The notes beneath the pieces were generated by a model that saw only the letters and a list, made by a program, of their open reading frames with translations, did no database searches and was not told where the DNA came from. 64,000 bases of DNA from Dehalococcoidales bacterium (GTDB lineage: Bacteria; Chloroflexota; Dehalococcoidia; Dehalococcoidales; UBA2162): assembly GCA_016932435.1 (NCBI GenBank), contig JAFGCW010000013.1:1-64000 (forward strand), read 5' to 3'. Shown piece by piece: positions 26,971 to 34,680 of the stretch. The stretch's first letter is position 1. The number at the start of each line of letters is the position of its first letter. The translations under genes were made by a program, and so were the position numbers.

Positions 26971-28233
26971 ATGAGTTCTTCAGAGAAAATAGGTACTTTC
27001 GCTTCGCTGCGTATTCATAATTTCCGCATGCTCTTTGCAGGAACTACGCTGTCCAACGCGGCCCAGTGGATACAGCAAATAGCGTTAAGCTGGCTTATCT
27101 ATGACATAACGGGTTCAGGGACTATCCTGGGAACGGTAAATCTCGTCCGGTCGGCAGCATCTCTGGCGATGATACCGGTGGCCGGAATTCTGATCGACAG
27201 TCTGAAACGTCGCAGGCTGATGATGATAAATAATACCTGGCTGCTTATTATTACAGCCGGTTTCGGTCTCATCCTGTTGATGGGCTTCGATCAGATGGTA
27301 TATGTATTTATATTTGCTATTCTCGGGGGTATTGTCGGAACGACCGATAACACGCTTCGTCAGGTAATTGTGTTCGATCTTTTGCCGCGTCATCTTACTC
27401 CCAACGGGATGGCGTTAATACAGACAGGATGGAGCCTGATGCGTTCTTTCGGCCCGACTATAGGCAGCTTCCTCATTCTATGGCTCGGTGCCGGAGGGAA
27501 CTTCATGGTACAGGCCGGTGCCTACGCCCTGATCATTTTCACAATAATCAAAATTCGTTTTCCGGAAAGAAAGACCGCTACCACGGTAAAAAGTTCTCCT
27601 ATATCGAATATTAAAGAAGGTATCCGGTATATCAGGAACGAACGCGTTACCCGGGCGATCATGATGTTGGGATTCGCTTTACCGTTATTGATAATTCCTA
27701 TCTTCACAATTTTACCGGCAATCTATGCTGTGGAGATTTTCGGAGACGAATCTGGAAAGATACTGGGGTTCCTTATGGCATCGGTAGGTCTCGGTGGGAT
27801 ATTCGGTGGTTTTGTTGTTGCTTCTCTCGGAAATATGGAGAGAAGAGGTTTACTCCAGCTTGGTTCGCTGTTCCTTCTCAGCCTTTCCCTGGTGGGATTC
27901 GCATTCAGTAATATTCTGATTGTTTCACTGCTGTTCCTGGTTCTTTCAGGATTTTTTGAGATTATCTTCCTCACGACAAACCAGACATTACTCCAGCTTT
28001 CGATACCGGATGACCTGCGTGGCCGGGTAACCAGTGTCGTGAACCTGAATATGGCACTGCAACCGCTCGGAGGACTAATCGCCGGAATAGGTTCCGATCT
28101 CCTGGGAGGTCCGAAAATGATAACGATAGTGATGGCAGGGCTGGCCGCAGTAGTGGTAATAGTCATATTCCTTCTGTCTCCAACCATCCGCAACTACCGG
28201 CTCAGCCAGGCAATTCGACCTGACAGTCCGTAG
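26971..28233 (+). CDS. MFS transporter, EntS/multidrug-exporter type
   Basis: 420 residues with about 12 hydrophobic segments. The first half has the loop 2-3 motif as GILIDSLKRRRLM near residue 75 and the family opening FRMLFAGTTLSNAAQWIQQI. The second half has LSIPDDLRGRVTSVVNLNMA near 345, a motif typical of MFS_3 (EntS-like) efflux proteins. Probably exports small hydrophobic compounds. It is a single gene with no regulator next to it. A second MFS exporter of a related type is encoded at 57.4 kb. Confidence 0.9.
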   Translation: MSSSEKIGTFASLRIHNFRMLFAGTTLSNAAQWIQQIALSWLIYDITGSGTILGTVNLVRSAASLAMIPVAGILIDSLKRRRLMMINNTWLLIITAGFGLILLMGFDQMVYVFIFAILGGIVGTTDNTLRQVIVFDLLPRHLTPNGMALIQTGWSLMRSFGPTIGSFLILWLGAGGNFMVQAGAYALIIFTIIKIRFPERKTATTVKSSPISNIKEGIRYIRNERVTRAIMMLGFALPLLIIPIFTILPAIYAVEIFGDESGKILGFLMASVGLGGIFGGFVVASLGNMERRGLLQLGSLFLLSLSLVGFAFSNILIVSLLFLVLSGFFEIIFLTTNQTLLQLSIPDDLRGRVTSVVNLNMALQPLGGLIAGIGSDLLGGPKMITIVMAGLAAVVVIVIFLLSPTIRNYRLSQAIRPDSP

Positions 28234-28335
28234 GGTTTTGGTTAAATCTGATTGATGCTGATGTCATTACGAATATCGCAGCCTGCCTTTTTTTCATTCG
28301 CTTCCTAAACTATGTTAACAAATCTTCCTTTTTCA

Positions 28336-28388
28336 TCATTCCCACCGTTCCTTAATTTATGTTTATAAATCCGTTGAACGGGAATCCA
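28336..28388 (+). repeat. 53-bp dispersed intergenic repeat, copy 1
   Basis: 49 of 53 positions match the copy at 36662-36714 (TCATTCCCACC at one end, GGGAATCCA at the other). No coding content. The rest of the 28234-28487 gap shows nothing recognisable. Confidence 0.75.
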
Positions 28389-28487
28389 TATCCTTATTTT
28401 TACCCGTCGGAGCCTTAGTATAGACCGGGGTTACAAATTCAGGCATAAAAGTGTAATATAGATAAGAATAATCAACGGAGTGAGAAG

Positions 28488-30182
28488 GTGCGCGTATCAA
28501 AACTGTTCAGCAAAACCCAGAGAGAAATACCGGCAGACGCGGATACAATAAGTCACCAGCTACTGCTTAGAGCCGGTATGATAAACCAGCTTGTTACCGG
28601 AGCCTATTCATATCTGCCCCTCGGGTATAGGGTGTTGAGAAAAATCGAGAATATTACCCGCGAGGAAATGGATCGTGCCGGAGGGCAGGAAGTTAACATG
28701 CCGGTGATACAACCATATGATATCTGGGAACAGAGCGGACGGGACGACGTGATTGGCAAAGCTCTTTTCACTCTCTATGATCGCCGTGAGCGTAAACTGG
28801 CTTTGGGTCCGACCCACGAGGAAGTTATTACCCTCCTTGCAGGGCGTTACGTACAGAGTTTCCGCGACCTCCCTCAAAGACCGTACCAGATACAGGTAAA
28901 ATTCAGAGACGAACCCCGACCTCGAGCCGGTCTTATACGGGTACGTGAGTTTCTGATGATGGATATGTACAGTTTCGACGCCGATGAAGAAGGGCTGGAC
29001 AAGAGTTACCAGACAATGCTTCAGGCGTATAAAAACCTGTACGAACGATGCGGTCTCCCCACCATGATGGTGGAAGCCGACAGTGGCGCCATCGGCGGTA
29101 AGGAATCACATGAATTCATCCTTATTACGGATAGTGGAGAAGACGAGATTATCCACTGCGACTGCGGTTACGCCGCCAATCAGGAGAAAGCCGAACTGGA
29201 TAAGGGAGAGGTTGGAGGCGGTGAACCGCTGCCGGTAGAAGAAGTTCCTACCCCAGGCAAATTCTCTATCGAAGACGTAGCCGGATTTTTCAGCATCCCG
29301 GAGAATCACACCCTCAAAGCAGTATTCTACATCGCCGACGGCAAATTCGTTTTCGGTGTGATCAGGGGTGATCTCGATGTGAATGAGATCAAGCTTCAGA
29401 ACGCCCTGAAATGTATGGACCTCAGAATGGCTACCGAAGAAGAAGTAATTGAAGCGGGGATCGTACCCGGCGCCGCTTCTCCGGTCGGTATCACCGGAAT
29501 AACCATAATCGCCGACGACTCGGTTTCATCCGGCAGCAATTTCGTCGCCGGCGCCAACAAACCGGAAACACACATCAAGAACGTAAATTATCCGCGCGAT
29601 TTCACTGCTGATATCGTAGCCGATTTAGCCAAGGCAAGTGCCGGAGATACCTGCCCCAGGTGCGGCAAGACTCTGAGTTCCAGCAGGGGTATCGAGGTAG
29701 GTCATAATTTCAAACTGGGCACTCTATACAGCGAAGCCTTCGACACGAAATACATCGACAAAGATGGAAACAGCCAGCTACTGGTAATGGGCTGCTATGG
29801 CATCGGCCTTGGCAGACTTATGGCCGCCGCAATCGAACAGAATCATGATGACAAGGGTATTATCTGGCCGATGGCAATCGCACCCTACCAGATTTACCTT
29901 TGCCCGTTGTATCGCGAAGGCACGGAAGTCTCCGCTACCGCTGAAAAGCTCTATGCTGAATTAAGTGAAAACGGTATCGAGGTACTCATTGATGACCGCG
30001 CCGAATCACCCGGTGTAAAATTCAATGATGCAGACCTGCTGGGAATACCTGTCAGGATAACCGTTAGTCCTCGTTCGCTCGAAAAAGGTAGCGTTGAGAT
30101 AAAACAACGGGCTGAAAAAGACTCCGAACTCATCCCACTCGAAAACGCAGTCGAGAAGCTTGTTAAGATAGTAACCGGTTAA
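28488..30182 (+). CDS. proS: Prolyl-tRNA synthetase (bacterial type with inserted editing domain)
   Basis: 564 residues, GTG start. Class II synthetase: motif 1 region RKIENITREEMDRAGGQEV, motif 2 FRDEPRPRAGLIRVREFLM near 140, and motif 3 YGIGLGRLMAAAIEQN near 440. The INS editing domain (about 225-400) removes mischarged alanine (EEVIEAGIVPGAASPVGI is visible). The C-terminal anticodon-binding domain is complete (LIDDRAESPGVKFNDADLLG). In Dehalococcoides-type genomes it follows ispG closely, but here 7.4 kb of other genes intervene. Confidence 0.97.
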   Translation: MRVSKLFSKTQREIPADADTISHQLLLRAGMINQLVTGAYSYLPLGYRVLRKIENITREEMDRAGGQEVNMPVIQPYDIWEQSGRDDVIGKALFTLYDRRERKLALGPTHEEVITLLAGRYVQSFRDLPQRPYQIQVKFRDEPRPRAGLIRVREFLMMDMYSFDADEEGLDKSYQTMLQAYKNLYERCGLPTMMVEADSGAIGGKESHEFILITDSGEDEIIHCDCGYAANQEKAELDKGEVGGGEPLPVEEVPTPGKFSIEDVAGFFSIPENHTLKAVFYIADGKFVFGVIRGDLDVNEIKLQNALKCMDLRMATEEEVIEAGIVPGAASPVGITGITIIADDSVSSGSNFVAGANKPETHIKNVNYPRDFTADIVADLAKASAGDTCPRCGKTLSSSRGIEVGHNFKLGTLYSEAFDTKYIDKDGNSQLLVMGCYGIGLGRLMAAAIEQNHDDKGIIWPMAIAPYQIYLCPLYREGTEVSATAEKLYAELSENGIEVLIDDRAESPGVKFNDADLLGIPVRITVSPRSLEKGSVEIKQRAEKDSELIPLENAVEKLVKIVTG

Positions 30183-30545
30183 ATTCGGTTTACACTATAC
30201 TTCATGGTTCCCATCCCGGGATATTGAGCTATGTACATTACGCTGATAATCACTGTCCTGCCATGTTGTTGTGACCCAGGCAAAGTTAAAATTCGGAAAT
30301 CGAAACCGCTCAGTGAATTTCCACATTGACACAGTTAGCTGTAGTCAATACATAAACACGATTCATTTTCCGTCGATACAGGTTAATGCCAGGACTACTC
30401 GATAAGTTATACTTTCAGTCTGGGTTTTTGATACTTTTAGCGATAGATTATCCTTACAACACCCTTTTAGAATTTGTCTAGCGCATGTTCTCTTATCTTA
30501 ACCTAACTGTATAAGAGAAATCGTTAGAAGGAGCTACTTTTACCG
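30183..30545. other. Non-coding stretch before the GspF remnant
   Basis: No frame with recognisable protein content and no strong terminator after proS. The AT-rich composition and the remnant that follows suggest decayed sequence. Confidence 0.5.
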
Positions 30546-30707
30546 GTGATGGTACAGATGACTGAGGTTGGGGAAGAATCTGGCCGCTTTGATAAGACAC
30601 TTTTGGCTGTGGCTAACAGTTTTGAAACCGAAGCAGAAGACAGAATGCACGCCACAATAAGCCTGATTCAACCATTCATAACAGCGGATATACCGGTGGT
30701 GTTGTGA
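30546..30707 (+). pseudogene. Remnant of a GspF/PilC-type inner-membrane pilus assembly protein (C-terminal piece)
   Basis: A 52-53-codon frame (ATG 30549 or GTG 30546, stop 30705-30707) reads MVQMTEVGEESGRFDKTLLA and then SFETEAEDRMHATISLIQPF. This matches the last cytoplasmic helix bundle of GspF/PilC, whose family motif is QMIxVGEExG. The final transmembrane helix is lost and a stop lies just upstream of the match. It ends 3 bases before the first prepilin gene of cassette A. A ribosome site AAGGAG precedes it, so a short peptide could still be made. Confidence 0.75.
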
Positions 30708-30710
30708 GTT

Positions 30711-31103
30711 ATGCGATGTAGAAAAAGCCTACTAAAGAACAGCCAATCAGGGATGACACTCATCGAGTCAATTGTAGCTATCGCTATTCTATCGGCGATC
30801 AGTGTGGTGTTTCTCGGCGGATTGGTTGTGAGTTCAAAAGGAACTCTTGAGTCTGATGAACAGGCAACGGCGGAAAGCGTTGCCCGGTGTCAGATGGAAT
30901 GGGTGCAGGGATCGACCTACGTTGATAATGCAACACAATATATTCCTATGAATTTAGATAATTTTAACGATTACGTGGGATACTCGGCAAATATCTCCGC
31001 CGAACCTCTCCATTCACCTGATGATGGTATACAAAAGGTTACCATTACCGTTTTCCACAATGGTAACTGGGTAATGTCGATAGAGGGATATAAGCGTAAA
31101 TAA
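30711..31103 (+). CDS. Minor pseudopilin, GspI/PilV type (cassette A, gene 1)
   Basis: 130 residues. Class III signal: the leader ends in SQSG, followed by MTLIESIVAIAILSAISVVF, with Glu at +5, cut by prepilin peptidase. The body shares QMEWVQ, GYSANIS, IQKVTITVFHNG and SIEGYK with the first genes of the cassettes at 51.4 and 52.6 kb, so the three are paralogs. It should assemble in an inner-membrane-based pilus or pseudopilus. It is followed with no gap by gene 2. Confidence 0.88.
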   Translation: MRCRKSLLKNSQSGMTLIESIVAIAILSAISVVFLGGLVVSSKGTLESDEQATAESVARCQMEWVQGSTYVDNATQYIPMNLDNFNDYVGYSANISAEPLHSPDDGIQKVTITVFHNGNWVMSIEGYKRK

Positions 31104-31634
31104 ATGAGAAAAAAAGAGCTTGGATTTACTCTTATCGAGTTAATGATAGCCATTTCAATCATGGCTCTGGCAAGTGTAGCAGCAGGCATGGCTATATACC
31201 AGGTCTTCGGCGGTACTGAAGGTAATAATGACCGTATGACGGCCTTGCATCAGGTACAGAATGCCGGATACTGGATAAGTCGAGATACCCAGATGGCGAT
31301 AAGTGTAAATACTACCGATACCCTGACTTTTCCTGACTTCCTGCATATAGGATGGACGGAATGGGACGACGCAGGAACTCCTACCTATCATTTGATCAAC
31401 TATACCCTGGAGAACGGCTCCAATAACCTCTATTCTTTGAAACGAATGCATACGGTTATCGGTGGTTCAACAGAAGAGGTAATGGTTGCCGATTATATTT
31501 TCTACCAATCTGGAACTGAGTATAGCAGTAACACGTCGTCCAATAACACAAATATAAACGTCAATATTACCTCGATATACGATGAAACCAGGGAATCCAG
31601 AGAATACCGGATAAAACGTAGAGCAGGCTTATAA
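31104..31634 (+). CDS. Minor pseudopilin, GspJ/PilW type (cassette A, gene 2)
   Basis: 176 residues. Class III signal with ELG before FTLIELMIAISIMALASVAA, Glu at +5. The soluble part has ALHQVQNAGYWISRDTQMAI and a WTEWDDAGTPTYHLINYTLE stretch, shared in layout with the second genes of the other two cassettes (QIEKALYWISMDTQMAQ, QVENAIHWMRRDVIQAQ). It starts one base after gene 1 ends, so it is co-translated. Confidence 0.88.
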   Translation: MRKKELGFTLIELMIAISIMALASVAAGMAIYQVFGGTEGNNDRMTALHQVQNAGYWISRDTQMAISVNTTDTLTFPDFLHIGWTEWDDAGTPTYHLINYTLENGSNNLYSLKRMHTVIGGSTEEVMVADYIFYQSGTEYSSNTSSNNTNINVNITSIYDETRESREYRIKRRAGL

Positions 31635-31650
31635 GTAAGAATACTATATC

Positions 31651-32514
31651 ATGATTACGCGATTGAAAAGACATAATTACAAAGAGAGCGGGATGGCTTT
31701 GATACTCGTGCTAGTTCTCCTTGCACTGGGAGGACTGACTATAGCAACCAGTCTGAATTATGTTAGTACTTTAATATATGATAACCAGATTTCAGGTTGG
31801 GCAATGGATTGTATGTACTCAGCCGGCGCCGGGGTGGAATATGCTATCTGGGCATTAGAGAATAATGAAGCTATTCCAGTATACTTGTCGGATAATGTGA
31901 ACGGGAAATCCATTTCAATCGATATTGAGGATAATGGTATATTTACGTTGTATTGCGGTGACCTTATGTATGTCGGTAGCCTCCCGTCACATTACGACTG
32001 GTTAACGACTAACGGGTCTGCAGTATGCGACGGCACTGGACCTGGATCTACCTGCAACTATACTATATCAGTATACTACACTGGTGATGCAAACCAGAGA
32101 AAAATAGTAGAACTGGGAGCCAAGTTACCGAATGGCTATGGATATGTTCCTGGTTCGGCTAATTTTACTGATAATGTTGCACTCTATGATCCAGATGAGA
32201 CGGGTCAGTGTTCGGGAGGTGAGTGGATAAAATGGCTCTGGAATCCTGGGGCAGGCCCCGTGATAGACCAGGCTAATCCGACGGTGAACCAGACATTCAT
32301 GATAGTAGATTTGGGAACAGGGTCACTCGTAGACGATTACACCTGGGTGGAGGTACAGAGCAACGATATCGGACTGGTTGGAGAAATTACTGGCGAGAGG
32401 AAAACCGTTACTGGTACTGCTATTGGACCCGCGACAGTGGACAGTATAATTGAAGCCGATCTCGTTCTTGTAGGTGGTACAGTATATGTAATGTCATGGC
32501 AGGTACTGGACTAA
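31651..32514 (+). CDS. Minor pseudopilin, GspK/PilX type, short version (cassette A, gene 3)
   Basis: 287 residues. Leader ending SG, then MALILVLVLLALGGLTIATS with no Glu at +5, the hallmark of GspK/PilX-type tip pilins. AGAGVEYAIWALENNE follows the helix as in the other cassettes. The C-terminal region keeps a beta-rich domain (ELGAKLPNGYGYVPGSANF) equivalent to the first domain of the ~780-residue homologs at 48.5 and 53.5 kb, but lacks their long distal part. Last gene of cassette A; a terminator follows at 32538. Confidence 0.85.
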   Translation: MITRLKRHNYKESGMALILVLVLLALGGLTIATSLNYVSTLIYDNQISGWAMDCMYSAGAGVEYAIWALENNEAIPVYLSDNVNGKSISIDIEDNGIFTLYCGDLMYVGSLPSHYDWLTTNGSAVCDGTGPGSTCNYTISVYYTGDANQRKIVELGAKLPNGYGYVPGSANFTDNVALYDPDETGQCSGGEWIKWLWNPGAGPVIDQANPTVNQTFMIVDLGTGSLVDDYTWVEVQSNDIGLVGEITGERKTVTGTAIGPATVDSIIEADLVLVGGTVYVMSWQVLD

Positions 32515-32537
32515 AGAAAAATAAGTAATCAGGAATC

Positions 32538-32579
32538 AAAAGAGGAGCTTCTCCGCACTTCACCCAGCTCCTCTTTTTC
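32538..32579 (+). terminator. Intrinsic terminator after pilin cassette A
   Basis: AAAAGAGGAGCT (32538-32549) pairs with AGCTCCTCTTTT starting at 32566, followed by a T-rich run. Confidence 0.8.
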
Positions 32580-32588
32580 TTTTATAAA

Positions 32589-32655
32589 CCGTATTCTCTA
32601 TGCCCTTAGTGTCGCCCCAAGCTCTTTCTCAAGTTTCTTCAGTATCTGTTCCTGG
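32589..32655 (-). pseudogene. Remnant of the 3' end of pheT
   Basis: 67 bp, 60 identical to the last 67 bp region of pheT (36934-37000) in the same orientation and without gaps. Read on the minus strand it encodes QEQILKKLEKELGATLRA and a TAG stop, against QEQILKRLEKELGAVLRA in pheT. Similarity fades upstream of QEQ. The two copies are direct repeats bounding 4.3 kb that hold two response regulators and a secreted protein. No integrase is present. Confidence 0.85.
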
Positions 32656-32747
32656 CAACCTTGGTATTCTTCATAGTTCGTACTTTTTCTCGTTAATTAT
32701 CTCCTTTCCCAGAGCGTCAACAAAGATATTCCTGTATTTTTTCATAA

Positions 32748-32801
32748 GTGACACAGAGTAACGTCACGGTAACAGTAAGGTAACAACAGTGTAACAACCG
32801 G
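32748..32801 (+). promoter_or_regulatory. Tandem GTAAC repeats, 11-bp period, before response regulator 1
   Basis: GTAAC occurs at 32758, 32769, 32780 and 32791, exactly 11 bp apart, with a GTGAC at 32748. This is the spacing of tandem OmpR/PhoB-family binding sites. A TATGAT at 32825 may be the -10. The start of the regulator gene is 105 bp downstream of the last unit, so autoregulation is plausible. Confidence 0.7.
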
Positions 32802-32895
32802 GACAGTCTGTACGTATTAATAAGTATGATCCATCCTTAAAAAAGATGGCTGCAACGTACGGTATAATATGATAGATACAGGATACAGCTAATAA

Positions 32896-33594
32896 ATGAA
32901 AATAGTGCTTATAGAAAATGATGAAAGGACACTCAGGATACTTCTCCTCTGGTTAAAGGAAAAGTATCCCCAGGCGGAATTTGTTACGTTCGAAGGCAGC
33001 AGTGAATGCATGGTAACAATTGGAGACGAGAAACCAGACCTTATCATCGTCGATATGTCATTATTCGATGATTATTTTGACATACAGGAGTTCATTACCA
33101 GCGTAAAGGAATTCTGCCTTTGCCCGTTGTACTTCCTGACAAGAGAAGACAGTGAGATCGAGAGAGCCCAGGTGATAGAAATGGGAGTCGATGACTGCAT
33201 GAGTCTTCCCCTGAAACCCATGGAGTTTCTGGCCAGAACAGGGGCTTTACTCAGGAAAGCCTCCCGGGAAAAGAGTTCAGCTAAAAACCACGAAATATCA
33301 GTTAACGATAAGCTGGTTATCGACCTGGATACGGGAATTCTGGTACGTAACGGCGAAACGGTCTCACTGACCCCCTACGAGATAAGGCTGCTTTCAGCAA
33401 TGATCAGTAACGCGAACCGCGTAGTGACACGGGAAACATTGATGCGAAAGGTTTGGGGTGAGGATTACCTTGGTGACAGTCATATTTTAAAGCAACATAT
33501 CTACCGGTTACGTACAAAGATTGAGGAAAATCCCCGTAATCCTAAAATTATCGTGAACCACCGCGGACTCGGTTATGTTTTTGTCCGTGAGTAG
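32896..33594 (+). CDS. OmpR-family response regulator, atypical receiver
   Basis: 232 residues: receiver at about 1-120 and winged-helix DNA-binding domain at about 135-230 (LTPYEIRLLSAMISNANRVV, ILKQHIYRLRTKIEENPRNP). The receiver keeps the acidic pocket (IENDE) and the phosphorylatable Asp (LIIVDMSL) and a Thr (FLTRED). However, the invariant Lys of the KP motif is Leu (MSLPLKP), which usually disturbs phosphorylation switching. No histidine kinase is nearby, so it is an orphan. An 11-bp-period repeat array lies in front of its own gene. Confidence 0.9.
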   Translation: MKIVLIENDERTLRILLLWLKEKYPQAEFVTFEGSSECMVTIGDEKPDLIIVDMSLFDDYFDIQEFITSVKEFCLCPLYFLTREDSEIERAQVIEMGVDDCMSLPLKPMEFLARTGALLRKASREKSSAKNHEISVNDKLVIDLDTGILVRNGETVSLTPYEIRLLSAMISNANRVVTRETLMRKVWGEDYLGDSHILKQHIYRLRTKIEENPRNPKIIVNHRGLGYVFVRE

Positions 33595-33949
33595 AATTAA
33601 AGGTTGAATCAATTTATACCAATCCCCATTTCCCTCCCTCGACCCCTTATTCACATAAGCAAGCGCTTTACACCATTAAAAATAATACAACGAATGCCGA
33701 CATGCTATTTTCGAAAATCCCCGTCTTTTATCTATAAGAGAAGGGGATTTTCGTAACCGGGGAAGAGATCAAAAAGAAAAACTGAGTAATTATTCAAATA
33801 GACAAGAATCGAGACATTCGAGAATTTACTGGATTCCCGGCTTCGCGGGAATGATGAGAGAGTATAAGGATTTTGCAGTAAAAGCTTCTCACCTTTCACT
33901 GGTATAATGACCCCAATGGTTCACATCATATGAGCCATAAGGCTCAATT
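33595..33949. other. Intergenic stretch with two hairpins
   Basis: Contains a terminator-like hairpin (CGAAAATCCCC 33712-33722 with GGGGATTTTCG 33743-33753) after the regulator gene. A short dispersed-type inverted repeat follows (ATTCCCG 33833-33839, CGGGAAT 33846-33852). No gene is seen. Confidence 0.6.
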
Positions 33950-34024
33950 GTGACCTAAAAGTTACCATGGCGTGACCGAAAAGTAACAATGGTTACCGGA
34001 ATTATTACCTTCCCATCGTAAAAT
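33950..34024 (+). promoter_or_regulatory. Tandem GTNAC repeats, 11-bp period, before response regulator 2
   Basis: GTGACC at 33950, GTTACC at 33961, GTGACC at 33972 and GTAACA at 33983 are exactly 11 bp apart. A further GTTACC stands at 33992 and ATTACC at 34004. A -10-like TAAAAT is at 34019. The units are the same as in the array before response regulator 1, suggesting one common regulator. Confidence 0.7.
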
Positions 34025-34058
34025 GTAACTTACGCGTCATTTAACTGGTGGAGAAGGT

Positions 34059-34475
34059 ATGCGCGAAATCCCTAAAGTTTTAATACTCGATATGGATGAG
34101 GAGCTGATTTCAATAAAAACGAAGCTCCTTGAAGAGGACGGTGTAGCTGTAATCAGCAGTTCCGATGCAAGTGATGTTCTCGGAAGACTGGACCAGATAA
34201 ATCCTGACCTGATTGTCATGGATACCGAGGTACCGATGATAAACGGAGAACTTCCTTTGACGCTTTTTCGCAGGCTGACTAATGTACCCATCCTGGTAAT
34301 CGGACACCGGGAAGAACTGGTATACATGCTGGAACTTGGTGCAGACCGGTTTATTTCAAAACCCATGGACATGGCAGAATTCATTGCCATAGTACGCAAC
34401 CTGTTACGCCGTTATCCGGATTATCCTGATAAAGGTAACAGTATTGACAAGATAATAAACCATGTAAAGAACTAG
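34059..34475 (+). CDS. Stand-alone response-regulator receiver protein
   Basis: 138 residues, a single CheY-like receiver without output domain. Acidic pocket LDMDEE, phospho-acceptor Asp in PDLIVMDTEVPM (about residue 51) and the conserved Lys in FISKPMDM are present. The conserved Thr/Ser after beta4 is replaced by Gly (ILVIGHREE), which would alter signal transmission. The 25 residues after the domain are charged and unclassified. It is preceded by an 11-bp-period repeat array and followed by a secreted-protein gene on the same strand. No kinase is nearby. Confidence 0.9.
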   Translation: MREIPKVLILDMDEELISIKTKLLEEDGVAVISSSDASDVLGRLDQINPDLIVMDTEVPMINGELPLTLFRRLTNVPILVIGHREELVYMLELGADRFISKPMDMAEFIAIVRNLLRRYPDYPDKGNSIDKIINHVKN

Positions 34476-34503
34476 ATTAAAGGAGAAACGAATATACCCT
34501 GTC

Positions 34504-34541
34504 ATTGCAAGATTCACCGTCAACAGGTGAACCGTGGCAAT
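34504..34541. repeat. Small dispersed-type inverted repeat
   Basis: ATTGC...TTCACC (34504-34518) faces GGTGAA...GCAAT (34526-34541). This is the pattern of the short palindromic CATTGC/GCAATC intergenic elements common in bacterial genomes of this type. Confidence 0.55.
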
Positions 34542-34680
34542 CTCTATCAATTAATAACATAGTAATTCCGATCAAGTGCTTATTAGGAGGAGGAATACTG
34601 GAAGGAGGTGGCAGATAGAGGAAAGAAAGAGGGTCATAATGAAACCAGAAAGGCAATAAATGAATATAAAAGGAGAAAAA

